DNA of 64,000 bases from Chromatocurvus sp964613795 (lineage in GTDB: Bacteria > Pseudomonadota > Gammaproteobacteria > Pseudomonadales > Halieaceae), in contig CAZTJR010000017.1 of assembly GCA_964613795.1 (NCBI GenBank), positions 1 through 64,000 of the forward strand, given 5' to 3'. Below are positions 56,669 through 64,000 of this stretch, in pieces. The number at the start of each line of letters is the position of its first letter. The stretch's first letter is position 1. The notes beneath the pieces were generated by a model. That model was not told the origin of the DNA. It searched no databases and was given only the letters and a program-made list of their open reading frames with translations. The position numbers and the translations under genes are program-made.

Positions 56669-58582
56669 ATGGATCTGCTGCGGCTTGACCGCGCCGGCCT
56701 GGCTTTCGGGACCCAGGTGCTGCTGGACGATGTTGAACTCACGCTGCGCCGGGGTGAGCGCCTTGGCCTGCTCGGCCGTAACGGGGCCGGCAAGACCACC
56801 CTGCTCAAGGTGCTGGCCGGCGACATTGACCTGGACAGCGGCGAGCGCTGGGTGCGCCCGGGCATCCGCATTGCGCGCCTGGAGCAGACGCTGCCGGACG
56901 GTGACGACGCCACGGTGTACGCCACGGTGGCCGCTGGACTGGATGATGTGGGCGAGCTCATCGCCCGCTACCACGCCATCCTCGGCAGCGGCGAGGACAT
57001 TGACATGCAGGAACTGTCAAACGTCCAGCAGAAGCTGGAGGCGGCAGACGGCTGGCGACTGCAGCAGCGCGTCGAAACGGTCCTCAGTCAGCTGCAGCTT
57101 CCGGCAGATGTCACTCTGGGTTCCCTCTCCGGCGGCTGGCGGCGTCGTGTCGCGCTGGCGCGAGCGCTGGTCGGCGAGCCGGACATCCTGCTGCTGGACG
57201 AGCCCACAAACCACCTGGATATTCCCTCCATCGAGTGGCTGGAGACCCAGCTGGCCCAGTACGGCGGTGCCATCGTGCTCATCACTCACGACCGGCGCTT
57301 TCTGCAGCGCGTGGCCGGACGCATCGCCGAGCTGGACCGCGGACACCTGACACTGTGGGAAGGAACCTACCGCGGCTTTCTCGATCATCAGGCGCACCAG
57401 GCGGAAATCGAGGAACGCGCCAACGCCCTGTTCGACAAGAAGCTCGCCGAGGAGGAAAAGTGGATCCGCCAGGGGATCAAGGCACGCCGCACCCGCAACG
57501 AGGGCCGCGTGCGCGCCCTGGAGAAACTCCGCGGTGAACGCAGCGAGCGCCGCGAGCGCACCGGCACCGCCAGTTTCAGCATTGAGGACGGCGCGCGCAG
57601 CGGCAAGATTGTCGCAGAGCTCCAGCACGTATCCCATGGCTATGGTGATAAGACCCTGCTGCGGGATTTCTCCACGATCATCCAGCGCGGTGACCGCATC
57701 GGCATTGTCGGCCCCAACGGCGCCGGCAAGTCGACCCTGGTGAAGATCATTCTGGGCGAGCTGACCCCGGACAGTGGCGAGGTCATTCTCGGAACCAAGC
57801 TGGAGATTGCCTATTCCGACCAGCTGCGCGGCAAGCTCGACCCGGAGAAAAACCTGATCGACAACATCTGTGAAGGCCAGGACTTCATCGAGGTCAACGG
57901 CAAGCGCCGCCATGCCATCTCCTATCTGGGCGATTTCCTGTTCTCGCCGGAGCGCATCCGCACGCCGGTAAAGGCGCTATCGGGTGGCGAGCAGAACCGT
58001 GCCATCATGGCGCGACTGTTCACCCGACCGGCCAACCTGCTGGTCCTCGACGAGCCGACCAACGATCTCGACATCGAGACCCTGGAGCTGCTGGAAGAGA
58101 TTCTGCTGGACTTCAAGGGTACGGTGCTGCTGGTCAGCCACGACCGCGACTTCATGGACAACGTGGTGACCAGCCTGATGATCGTGCGCGGCGATGGCAC
58201 TGTCGAGGAACAGGCCGGAAGCTACAGTGACTGGGAAGCCCGGGGCGGTCGCCTGGCAGAGCGTGCTGACACGGGTCGCGCCACCCTGAGCGAATCCGTG
58301 GCGCCGCCCGCCGCCGCGCCCTCGAACAGTACCCCGCCGACGCCGAAGAAGAGCGACGGCAAGCGACTGTCCTACAAGGAAAAGCGTGAGCTCGAGCAGT
58401 TGCCGGAGCGCATCGAAATGCTGGAATCACGCCATGACGCGCTGGCCAAGATGACCAGTGCCGCCGACTTTTATCAGCAGCCCAAGGACACCATCGAAGC
58501 CGCTCTTGCAGAGCTCAATGAGGTGCAGCAATCGCTGGATGCCGCGCTGGAGCGCTGGACGGAGCTTGACGAGCGCGCCTGA
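56669..58582 (+). CDS. uup: ABC-F ATPase Uup
   Basis: A soluble twin-ATPase of the ABC-F family, 637 aa, which acts on ribosomes or DNA rather than in membranes. Walker A1 GRNGAGKTT (about 36-44) and A2 GPNGAGKST (about 350), signatures LSGGWRRR and LSGGEQNR, Walker B pairs DILLLDEPTNHLDIP and LLVLDEPTNDLD are intact. The linker between domains and a C-terminal coiled-coil domain (about 570-637, with REL/EQLPERIEMLESRHDAL) identify Uup, which has the DNA-binding tail. ATG 56669. A 7-bp hairpin (58573-58592) overlaps the stop. Confidence 0.93.
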   Translation: MDLLRLDRAGLAFGTQVLLDDVELTLRRGERLGLLGRNGAGKTTLLKVLAGDIDLDSGERWVRPGIRIARLEQTLPDGDDATVYATVAAGLDDVGELIARYHAILGSGEDIDMQELSNVQQKLEAADGWRLQQRVETVLSQLQLPADVTLGSLSGGWRRRVALARALVGEPDILLLDEPTNHLDIPSIEWLETQLAQYGGAIVLITHDRRFLQRVAGRIAELDRGHLTLWEGTYRGFLDHQAHQAEIEERANALFDKKLAEEEKWIRQGIKARRTRNEGRVRALEKLRGERSERRERTGTASFSIEDGARSGKIVAELQHVSHGYGDKTLLRDFSTIIQRGDRIGIVGPNGAGKSTLVKIILGELTPDSGEVILGTKLEIAYSDQLRGKLDPEKNLIDNICEGQDFIEVNGKRRHAISYLGDFLFSPERIRTPVKALSGGEQNRAIMARLFTRPANLLVLDEPTNDLDIETLELLEEILLDFKGTVLLVSHDRDFMDNVVTSLMIVRGDGTVEEQAGSYSDWEARGGRLAERADTGRATLSESVAPPAAAPSNSTPPTPKKSDGKRLSYKEKRELEQLPERIEMLESRHDALAKMTSAADFYQQPKDTIEAALAELNEVQQSLDAALERWTELDERA

Positions 58583-58592
58583 TCCGGCGCGC
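58573..58592. terminator. GC hairpin at the uup stop
   Basis: GCGCGCC (58573-58579), loop TGATCC, GGCGCGC (58586-58592) form a 7-bp stem over the uup stop codon (58580-58582), between convergent genes. No T-run; weak as a terminator. Confidence 0.25.
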
Positions 58593-58612
58593 CATCCATC
58601 ACTCGGGGAAGG

Positions 58613-59800
58613 CTACAGCACTGCGGCAATGGCTTTCGACAAATAGTCGATATTGCCGGCATTGACCCCGGCCACATTGATACGCGACGACCCGAGCATG
58701 TAAACACTGTGCTCCTCGCGCAATTTCCGCACGTTGGCCTCGCTCAGGCCGAGAAACGAGAACATGCCATTTTCGCGGCGAATGAAATCGAAATCGCGAC
58801 CGGTGCTCGCCTGCAGGCTGTCCACCAGCTGTGATCGCAGGCCGTTGATGCGCTCACACATCGCCAGCAGTTCCTCGCGCCAGATACGGTCCAGCTGTTC
58901 ATTATTGAGCACCTTGCCCGCGAGAAGCGCGCCGTGTGCCGGGGGCATGGAGTAGAGACGGCGCGCGGCCACCTTTGCCTGGCTGAGGATAGCGTCTGCA
59001 TTATCCGCTGACTCACACAGGAACATGGCACAGCCGGTGCGCTCACGGTAAAGACCCATGTTCTTGGAGCAGGACGCGGCGACAATCATCTCCGGCAACC
59101 GTGCGGCCAGCAGACGCAGGCCGGCGGCGTCTTCGTCGAGGCTACTGCCGAGCCCCTGGTACGCAATATCGATGAACGGAATAAAGCCCTGCTGCTCGGC
59201 CATGTCGGCAATGACCTGCCACTGGTCCAGTGACAGGTCAGCACCACAGGGGTTGTGGCAGCAGCCGTGAAGCAGCACCAGATCATTCCTGCCGGCCTGC
59301 TTCAGGTCTCCAACCATGCCGTCGAAATCCACGCCATGAGACACCGCATCGTAATAACGGTATTTGGAAAACTCCAGCCCCACACTGCCGATCAGCGGGA
59401 GATGCACCGGCCAGGTGGGGTCACTGATCCACACCCGCGCATCGGGCTTTGCCGCGTACGCCACCTCTGCGCCAATGCGCAGCGCACCGCAGCCGCCAGG
59501 AGCCTGGATACTGGAAACGCGTCCCGCCGCAAGGGCGTCGCTATCGCCGCCGAAGACCAGTGCCCGCATGCCGCGATTGAAATCCGCATCTCCCGCCGGC
59601 GGCAGATAGGCCTTGGTAGTCTCCTCTTTGACCAGTGTCTGCTGCGCCTGCTGAATGGCCTCGAATACCGGGCAGACACCGCTTTCATCCATGTAGATAC
59701 CGACGGTCAGATCTACCTTGTTCGGATTGCTGTCCTCGCGACAGATCGCCGCCAGACCGAGTATCGGATCATCGGGAAGACGTTGCAGGGTGTCCAGCAT
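58613..59800 (-). CDS. Aromatic amino acid/aspartate aminotransferase (class I)
   Basis: A 395-aa PLP enzyme of the AspC/TyrB subgroup. Active-site residues are visible: PTWPVH (Trp), CHNPCG (Asn183), FIDIAYQG (Asp211 and Tyr214) and SCSKNMGLYRERTG (Lys246). It transfers the amino group of Asp, Tyr or Phe to 2-oxoglutarate, and may supply the 4-hydroxyphenylpyruvate used by hppD, though the genes are 50 kb apart. The N-terminus MLDTLQRLPDDPILGL is characteristic. Exact Asp-versus-Tyr preference is not decidable here. Confidence 0.9.
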   Translation of the reverse strand: MLDTLQRLPDDPILGLAAICREDSNPNKVDLTVGIYMDESGVCPVFEAIQQAQQTLVKEETTKAYLPPAGDADFNRGMRALVFGGDSDALAAGRVSSIQAPGGCGALRIGAEVAYAAKPDARVWISDPTWPVHLPLIGSVGLEFSKYRYYDAVSHGVDFDGMVGDLKQAGRNDLVLLHGCCHNPCGADLSLDQWQVIADMAEQQGFIPFIDIAYQGLGSSLDEDAAGLRLLAARLPEMIVAASCSKNMGLYRERTGCAMFLCESADNADAILSQAKVAARRLYSMPPAHGALLAGKVLNNEQLDRIWREELLAMCERINGLRSQLVDSLQASTGRDFDFIRRENGMFSFLGLSEANVRKLREEHSVYMLGSSRINVAGVNAGNIDYLSKAIAAVL

Positions 59801-59897
59801 GGTGTCGTGTCCTTCACTTTAAAATAGCATGCAAGAATAGCGCATTCGTCCAGATACTGCACAATAGAGGCTTCCCCCGACACATGAGCGATACCCC

Positions 59898-60836
59898 ATG
59901 ACACGCATCCTGGTCGCCGGTTCCTACAACACCGACATGGTCATTCGACTCGACCGGCTGCCGCGCCCCGGGGAGACTCTGCTTGGCGGTGAGTTCGGCA
60001 TGGGCGGCGGTGGTAAGGGCGCCAATCAGGCGATAGCCGCCGCCCGCGCCGGCGGCGACGTCGCCTTTGTCGGCTGCCTGGGCGCCGACACCCTGGGCGA
60101 CGAGGCCCTGGCCGCACTCACCGCGGAAGGCATTGACACCTCAGGCTGTCGACGCGATGCCACAGCGCCGTCTGGAGTGGCGCAGATACTCGTCGCGGCA
60201 AACGGCGAAAACTGTATTGCCGTGGCACCGGGCGCGAACGCCCTGCTGTCGCCCACCGATATCTGCAGCGCAGCTGCGCTGTTCAGCGGCGCTGCGGCCA
60301 TATTGCTGCAGCTGGAGACGCCTCTGGACACCGTGCTGGCAGCGCTTGAGACAGCGCGCCGCCACCACTGCTATACCGTGCTCAACCCGGCACCGGCCCG
60401 CGAGCTGCCAGCGACATTTTTCCCCCTGGTCGATCTGATTACACCGAACGAGACAGAAGCCGAATCCCTCACCGGCGTCACTATCGTGGACAATAGCGAC
60501 GCCGAACAGGCGGCACGCGCCCTCCATGCAAGAGGCGTGAGACATGTGATTATTACCCGCGGCAGTGCGGGCGTGACGCTGTCGCGACAGTCGCCGGACG
60601 GCCAGGTCAGCGGCTGCCACCGGCCGGCCTTTGCCGTGACCGCGCTGGATACCACCGCTGCCGGCGACGTATTCAATGGCTGCCTGGTGGCCAGGCTCGC
60701 GGCGGGTCAGGATCTGGCCGATGCTATTCCTTTCGCCCAGGCGGCTTCCGCCATGGCCGTACAGCGGGTCGGCGCGCAGGACAGCATTCCCCGGCACGAC
60801 GACATCAGGCACTTTCTGGCAGAGCGCAGTTGCTGA
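59898..60836 (+). CDS. rbsK: Ribokinase-like carbohydrate kinase
   Basis: A 312-aa PfkB-family sugar kinase. GGGGKGANQ (36-45) is the first PfkB signature and the C-terminal TALDTTAAGDVFNGCL holds the anion hole and catalytic Asp, with the order of the ribokinase branch. Phosphorylates ribose or a related sugar; no ribose transporter is nearby, so substrate is inferred. ATG 59898 lies 97 nt from the divergent aminotransferase start. Confidence 0.87.
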   Translation: MTRILVAGSYNTDMVIRLDRLPRPGETLLGGEFGMGGGGKGANQAIAAARAGGDVAFVGCLGADTLGDEALAALTAEGIDTSGCRRDATAPSGVAQILVAANGENCIAVAPGANALLSPTDICSAAALFSGAAAILLQLETPLDTVLAALETARRHHCYTVLNPAPARELPATFFPLVDLITPNETEAESLTGVTIVDNSDAEQAARALHARGVRHVIITRGSAGVTLSRQSPDGQVSGCHRPAFAVTALDTTAAGDVFNGCLVARLAAGQDLADAIPFAQAASAMAVQRVGAQDSIPRHDDIRHFLAERSC

Positions 60837-61023
60837 AGCACCGGGCAGCCGGGACCTATCGGTTCGACGCCAGGCCTGGATTCCGGTGTCGAGGCCTGGG
60901 CCTGGTGCTGCGCCGCTGTCATGCGAATGTCACAAAGTCACAGGAATTTTGCGACGTTTTTACGCGAAAGTCTTGACAATCTGCGCTACAGTCCAGGGAC
61001 ACACATTGGATCACTGAATATTC

Positions 61024-61233
61024 ATGGCACCCAAGAAAGTCAGCGGAAAAGGCAGCGCCGCATCTGGCAAGACCTTTGTCGATTTCGTGCGCAGCATCAA
61101 GTTTCGCAAGGCGAAAAAATCCACAGACACCCCGGACTGCGAGAGCCACTTCGCACAGCTGGAGTCGCCTGTGGATGTGCGTCGTCAGCGGTTTACCAGC
61201 GAGGATTACCAGCTGATTCGCAGCGCCAACTGA
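61024..61233 (+). CDS. Small basic hypothetical protein
   Basis: A 69-aa protein with a Lys-rich N-terminus (MAPKKVSGKGSAASGKTFVD) and acidic middle, ending QLIRSAN. I do not recognise it. A TTGACA box at 60973-60978 lies 51 nt upstream, but no ribosome site and no good -10 are seen. Coding is supported mainly by the complete frame between uup-side and cmoB genes and by biased composition. DNA- or RNA-binding is possible from the charge, but unproven. Confidence 0.45.
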   Translation: MAPKKVSGKGSAASGKTFVDFVRSIKFRKAKKSTDTPDCESHFAQLESPVDVRRQRFTSEDYQLIRSAN

Positions 61234-61273
61234 GCAGACTGCCGCCGCGCCTCATGCAGCGGCCGATACCTGA

Positions 61274-62116
61274 TCACGGCGCTTTTGCGATGACCACAGC
61301 CCGGCGCGGCGCGGGATAACCCTCTACGGTGCGCGACCTGTCCGCGGGATCGAGAAATTCAGCCAGTGAATGGAAGCGCATCCAGTCGGTCGCTCGCTGC
61401 TCGTCTGTCGACGTCACCGAGACGTCTACCACGCGTGCCTCGCGGAACTTCAATTTACGCAGCCAGGTCAGCAGGGTTGCCGGACTCGGCAGGAACCAGA
61501 CGTTGCCCATTCGCGCATAGCGTCCGGACGGCACCAGCGTCGTACCCTCACCGCCGTCGATAACCAGGGTTTCCAGCACCAGTTCACCGCCCGGACGCAG
61601 GCTGTCGCGAAGGTCCAGCAGGTGGTCCAGCGGCGAGCGGCGGTGATAGAGAATACCCATCGAAAACACCGTATCGAAGGCCCGCAGCCCAGGCGGCACG
61701 TCCTGCATGGCGAGCGGCAGCACGTGAATACCCGGTTGCTGGAGATAGCGCTGAATGGCGCGGAACTGCAGCACAAACAGGGGCGTCGGGTCGATGCCGA
61801 TGACCTCTGCCGCGCCGGCGCCCAGCATGCGCCAACAGTGGTAACCGCTGCCACAGCCCACATCCAGAACCCGCCGACCGGCGAGCGGCGCGATCTCCCC
61901 CGCAATGCGCTCCCATTTCCAGTCCGATCGCCATTCAGCGTCGATGTAGATGCCGAACAGATCAAACGGCCCCTTGCGCCAGGGGTGGAGCCCTTTGAGC
62001 GCGGCCTGCAGGGATATCAGCAGCGCATCGGAAAGCGGCTGCGCGGATGTCGCCCCGACGGCCGGGCCGTCAAGACTGACACGATCGACCGCTATATCCG
62101 GCAGTGCGCCGAGCGC
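61274..62116 (-). CDS. cmoB: tRNA U34 carboxymethyltransferase CmoB, N-terminus lost in gap
   Basis: Transfers a carboxymethyl group from carboxy-SAM to 5-hydroxyuridine at position 34 of tRNA, giving cmo5U. The visible C-terminal 280 residues show HPWRKGPFDLFGIYIDAEWR (substrate region), the SAM loop RVLDVGCGSGYHCWRM, and VFSMGILYHRRSPLDHLLDL, all typical of CmoB (E. coli 323 aa). About 45 N-terminal residues lie in the N run. It follows cmoA on the same strand, as in other gammaproteobacteria. Confidence 0.93.
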   Translation of the reverse strand, partial: ALGALPDIAVDRVSLDGPAVGATSAQPLSDALLISLQAALKGLHPWRKGPFDLFGIYIDAEWRSDWKWERIAGEIAPLAGRRVLDVGCGSGYHCWRMLGAGAAEVIGIDPTPLFVLQFRAIQRYLQQPGIHVLPLAMQDVPPGLRAFDTVFSMGILYHRRSPLDHLLDLRDSLRPGGELVLETLVIDGGEGTTLVPSGRYARMGNVWFLPSPATLLTWLRKLKFREARVVDVSVTSTDEQRATDWMRFHSLAEFLDPADRSRTVEGYPAPRRAVVIAKAP

Positions 62117-62216
62117 NNNNNNNNNNNNNNNNNNNNNNNNNNNNNNNNNNNNNNNNNNNNNNNNNNNNNNNNNNNNNNNNNNNNNNNNNNNNNNNNNNNN
62201 NNNNNNNNNNNNNNNN
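62117..62216. other. Assembly gap (100 N) at the cmoA/cmoB junction
   Basis: Exactly 100 N. By family lengths about 45 residues of CmoA C-terminus and 45 of CmoB N-terminus are missing, so the real span is likely near 270 nt. The gap happens to keep one frame open, making a false CmoA-CmoB fusion of 563 aa. Confidence 0.98.
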
Positions 62217-62830
62217 TTGTCGATAGCGTTGCGCTTGCGGGCGATTTCCAGATCGCTGTAGCCGTGCTCGCGCTTGAACTGATGGTGCAGATCGATATTC
62301 AGGGCATCCAGCTGCGGATCGGCAATGGTCACCTTCTCCGACAGAACAAGAATCCCGCCCGGGCGCAGCCCCCGGTAGATGCGCTGCATAACGTCTGCTC
62401 GCTGCGCCAGCGGAATGAACTGCAGCGTGAAATTCAGCACCACCACCGACGCATCGACAATCGGGATATCCGCAATGTCCGCCTGCACCAGTTCCACACG
62501 CGTGTCGTGGGTATCACTATCGATCACCGAACGGCAGCGATCCAGCATGGCCGCGGCATTATCCACCGCGATGATGCAGCAGTCCGCTGCGCGGATGTTC
62601 TGCCGCATGGCCAACGTCGACGCACCCAGCGAACAGCCGAGGTCGTACAGATTGCTCCCTGCCGTTGCGTAACGACCCGCCAAAAGGCCGGACATCGACA
62701 CCACCGTGGTATAGCCCGGCACCGAGCGACGTATCATATCGGGAAAGACCCGCGCGACCTCGGCATCAAAGCGGAACGGGTTAGTCTCTCCCAGGGGGTC
62801 GGCAAAAAGGGTGTCTCTTGGCTCACTCAC
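62217..62830 (-). CDS. cmoA: Carboxy-S-adenosyl-L-methionine synthase CmoA, C-terminus lost in gap
   Basis: Makes carboxy-SAM from SAM and prephenate for CmoB. Visible are SEPRDTLFADPLGETNPFRF, FPDMIRRSVPGYTTVVSMSG, the SAM loop LYDLGCSLGASTLAMRQNI and TLQFIPLAQRADVMQRIYRG, matching CmoA. The start is GTG 62830 because the conserved N-terminus (SEPRDTLF) begins there; extension to 62965 has no support. The last 45 or so residues are in the N gap. Confidence 0.92.
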
Positions 62831-62950
62831 GGCTCTGGCCTGCTGCTCTGATCTGCACAATGGATTAACGCGCGTGCGCACCCGAAAAGCATTATCCGGG
62901 CAGGGGTAAATGATAACATGAGGGCTTTTCTTCACCGTCACGGAGACAGC

Positions 62951-62980
62951 ATGAAAGGCTCCCATGAATACGTTATCTAG
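62951..62980 (+). pseudogene. Nine-codon stub with good ribosome site
   Basis: ATG 62951, with CGGAGA upstream at 62941-62946, gives MKGSHEYVI then TAG. It may be a leader peptide, or the start of a gene destroyed by later change. The following codons in this frame show no recognisable domain. Weak call. Confidence 0.2.
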
Positions 62981-63127
62981 CGATGGGCAAGCTCACGAAG
63001 TTGCAGCCTGGATTCGCGCCATCAGGAGAAGAATGCGCCTGCCAGGCCATCGCCAACGCCGCAGATCTCTCACCACGCCATTTTTCAGGCTATTGCCCAT
63101 ACACCGCCAGAAGGTACAACCGACAGA

Positions 63128-63236
63128 GCGTTTGCCGCGGGGGTCAGGGTGGTGGTGCAGACCATGCGAGCCATGGATGGCGAGCCTGAGCCCCCATGGA
63201 CGGGTTCACGGCCACCCTGCCCCTTGCGGCAAACGC
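63128..63236. repeat. Palindromic repeat element, 25-bp arms
   Basis: Arms 63128-63152 and 63212-63236 are inverted copies matching at 22 of 25 positions, around a 59-nt interior. Part of it (63188-63212) resembles the core of the element at 56457-56571 (19 of 25). It begins 41 nt past the lon stop on the minus strand, so it could also fold in the lon transcript. Confidence 0.65.
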
Positions 63237-63276
63237 GGCCTACGGAGCACCAACCCAGGCACAGCGGCCCGGAGGA

Positions 63277-64000
63277 TCAGTGCAAAGACCCATCCCGCCG
63301 ATGCTCCCCGAACACACACTCGAAAACCTCGCGGAATGTCCGCGCAAAATGCACCGTCATCCCGTCGCGCAGGTAATCCGGCAACTCGTCGAAGTCCCGC
63401 TTGTTCGCCTTCGGCAGGATGAGCTCCATGACCTTGCTGCGACGCGCCGCTATTACCTTCTCGCGAATGCCACCGACCGCGAGCACCTGGCCGGTCAGGG
63501 TCAGCTCGCCGGTCATGGCGAGGTGGCGACGGATACGCTGATTGCGCGCGAGAGATACCAGCGCAGTGGCCATGGTGATGCCGGCGCTCGGGCCATCCTT
63601 TGGGGTCGACCCCTCGGGCACGTGCAGATGCACCAGGCCGGACTCGAAGAAGTCCGTGTCACAGCCGTAGTCTTTCAGGTGCGCAGCGACATGACTGTAG
63701 GCGATCTCCGCTGACTCTTTCATGACATCACCGAGGCTACCGGTCTGCTTGAAACCGTGCTTGAGCGTGTGCACCTGTGACGACTCCACGGCCAGGGTGG
63801 CGCCGCCCATCGCTGTCCAGGCCAGGCCCGTCACAACACCCACGCCGCGCTGCGGTTTTTCCGGAGTGAAGATCGGCTTGCCGAGGAAGTCTTCAATATC
63901 TTTCTTGCCCACGCGCAGACGCGTATTGCTGTCGCCTTCGAGCAACTGGCGAATGGATTTTCGCATAATCCGCGCCAGCTGCTTTTCCAGCGATCGCACC
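63277..64000 (-). CDS. lon: ATP-dependent protease Lon, C-terminal part
   Basis: The proteolytic domain of Lon; the AAA+ part lies beyond the window end. RSLEKQLARIMRKSIRQLL is the end of the ATPase domain, and the protease shows catalytic Ser in PKDGPSAGITMATAL and Lys in GGIREKVIAARRSKV. It degrades misfolded and regulatory proteins in the cytoplasm. The frame runs to the last base, so the start at 63999 is only the edge of the window. Confidence 0.96.
   Translation of the reverse strand, partial: VRSLEKQLARIMRKSIRQLLEGDSNTRLRVGKKDIEDFLGKPIFTPEKPQRGVGVVTGLAWTAMGGATLAVESSQVHTLKHGFKQTGSLGDVMKESAEIAYSHVAAHLKDYGCDTDFFESGLVHLHVPEGSTPKDGPSAGITMATALVSLARNQRIRRHLAMTGELTLTGQVLAVGGIREKVIAARRSKVMELILPKANKRDFDELPDYLRDGMTVHFARTFREVFECVFGEHRRDGSLH

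Larger units (their letters stand above)
62831..63276. other. Intergenic region between cmoA and lon (446 nt)
   Basis: No complete gene is convincing here. It holds an intact ribosome site followed by a 9-codon frame (62951-62980) on the plus strand, with the palindromic element 63128-63236 farther on. The overlapping frames of 68-152 codons do not show any family motif. It may be the scar of a lost gene. Confidence 0.5.

Noticed and set aside
61274..62965. Single 563-residue CmoA-CmoB fusion
   Set aside because: The frame is open only because 100 N were inserted; the sides match two separate proteins with missing termini.
62964..63422. 152-codon plus-strand frame near lon
   Set aside because: Mostly antisense to lon and intergenic DNA; Arg/Pro-rich with no motif.

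Overview
The window is high-GC, densely packed bacterial chromosome with almost no intergenic DNA. The gene set points to a free-living aerobic gammaproteobacterium: cmoA/cmoB, an AcpH-type ACP phosphodiesterase, purT, uup, COX15/CtaA, OMPLA-type phospholipase A, and a TonB receptor next to a TPR-sulfotransferase. Genus cannot be called from sequence alone. No rRNA, tRNA, CRISPR, phage or insertion-sequence genes were recognised. Two runs of exactly 100 N (27723-27822 and 62117-62216) are scaffold gaps that interrupt glgP and the cmoA/cmoB junction.

Layout. 1-1263: end of a CBS-domain gene and purT. 1272-7413, minus strand: an aromatic amino-acid/amine oxidation cluster read as Lrp-type regulator, HPP dioxygenase, aromatic amino acid hydroxylase, Tat-exported FAD amine oxidase-like protein, then a di-haem cytochrome c running in frame into a secreted RidA-type imine hydrolase. 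7503-20030: M20 peptidase, ACP phosphodiesterase, ABC-2 exporter pair, threonine aldolase, two sodium/solute symporters, a membrane-anchored alpha/beta hydrolase, an MscS channel, a DUF6491-like small protein and phospholipase A. 20065-21977: a lipoprotein endonuclease/phosphatase and a sterol desaturase-like hydroxylase. 22100-33122: a complete glycogen operon glgB-glgX-glgP-glgC-pgm-glgA. 33109-35935: beta-CASP nuclease-like protein, DUF4124 protein, OmpA lipoprotein. 36091-45543, minus strand: TonB receptor, TPR-sulfotransferase, MarR regulator, and a TolC/HlyD/ABC-like export set whose ATPase domain has lost its catalytic motifs. 45851-60836: BCCT and MFS transporters, glycosyltransferase, PAP2 phosphatase, amidase, XRE-cupin regulator, heme A synthase, acetoacetyl-CoA synthetase, Uup, aromatic aminotransferase, ribokinase-like kinase. 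61024-64000: a small basic protein, cmoB and cmoA (both partial) and the 3' end of lon.

The most interesting items are (i) the hppD-phhA-flavoprotein-cytochrome c/RidA operon, which reads as a periplasmic amine dehydrogenase with its own electron acceptor and imine hydrolase; (ii) the pseudo-ATPase ABC protein in a tripartite export operon; and (iii) two palindromic intergenic elements (56457-56571 and 63128-63236) that share a related 25-nt core and look like members of one dispersed repeat family.
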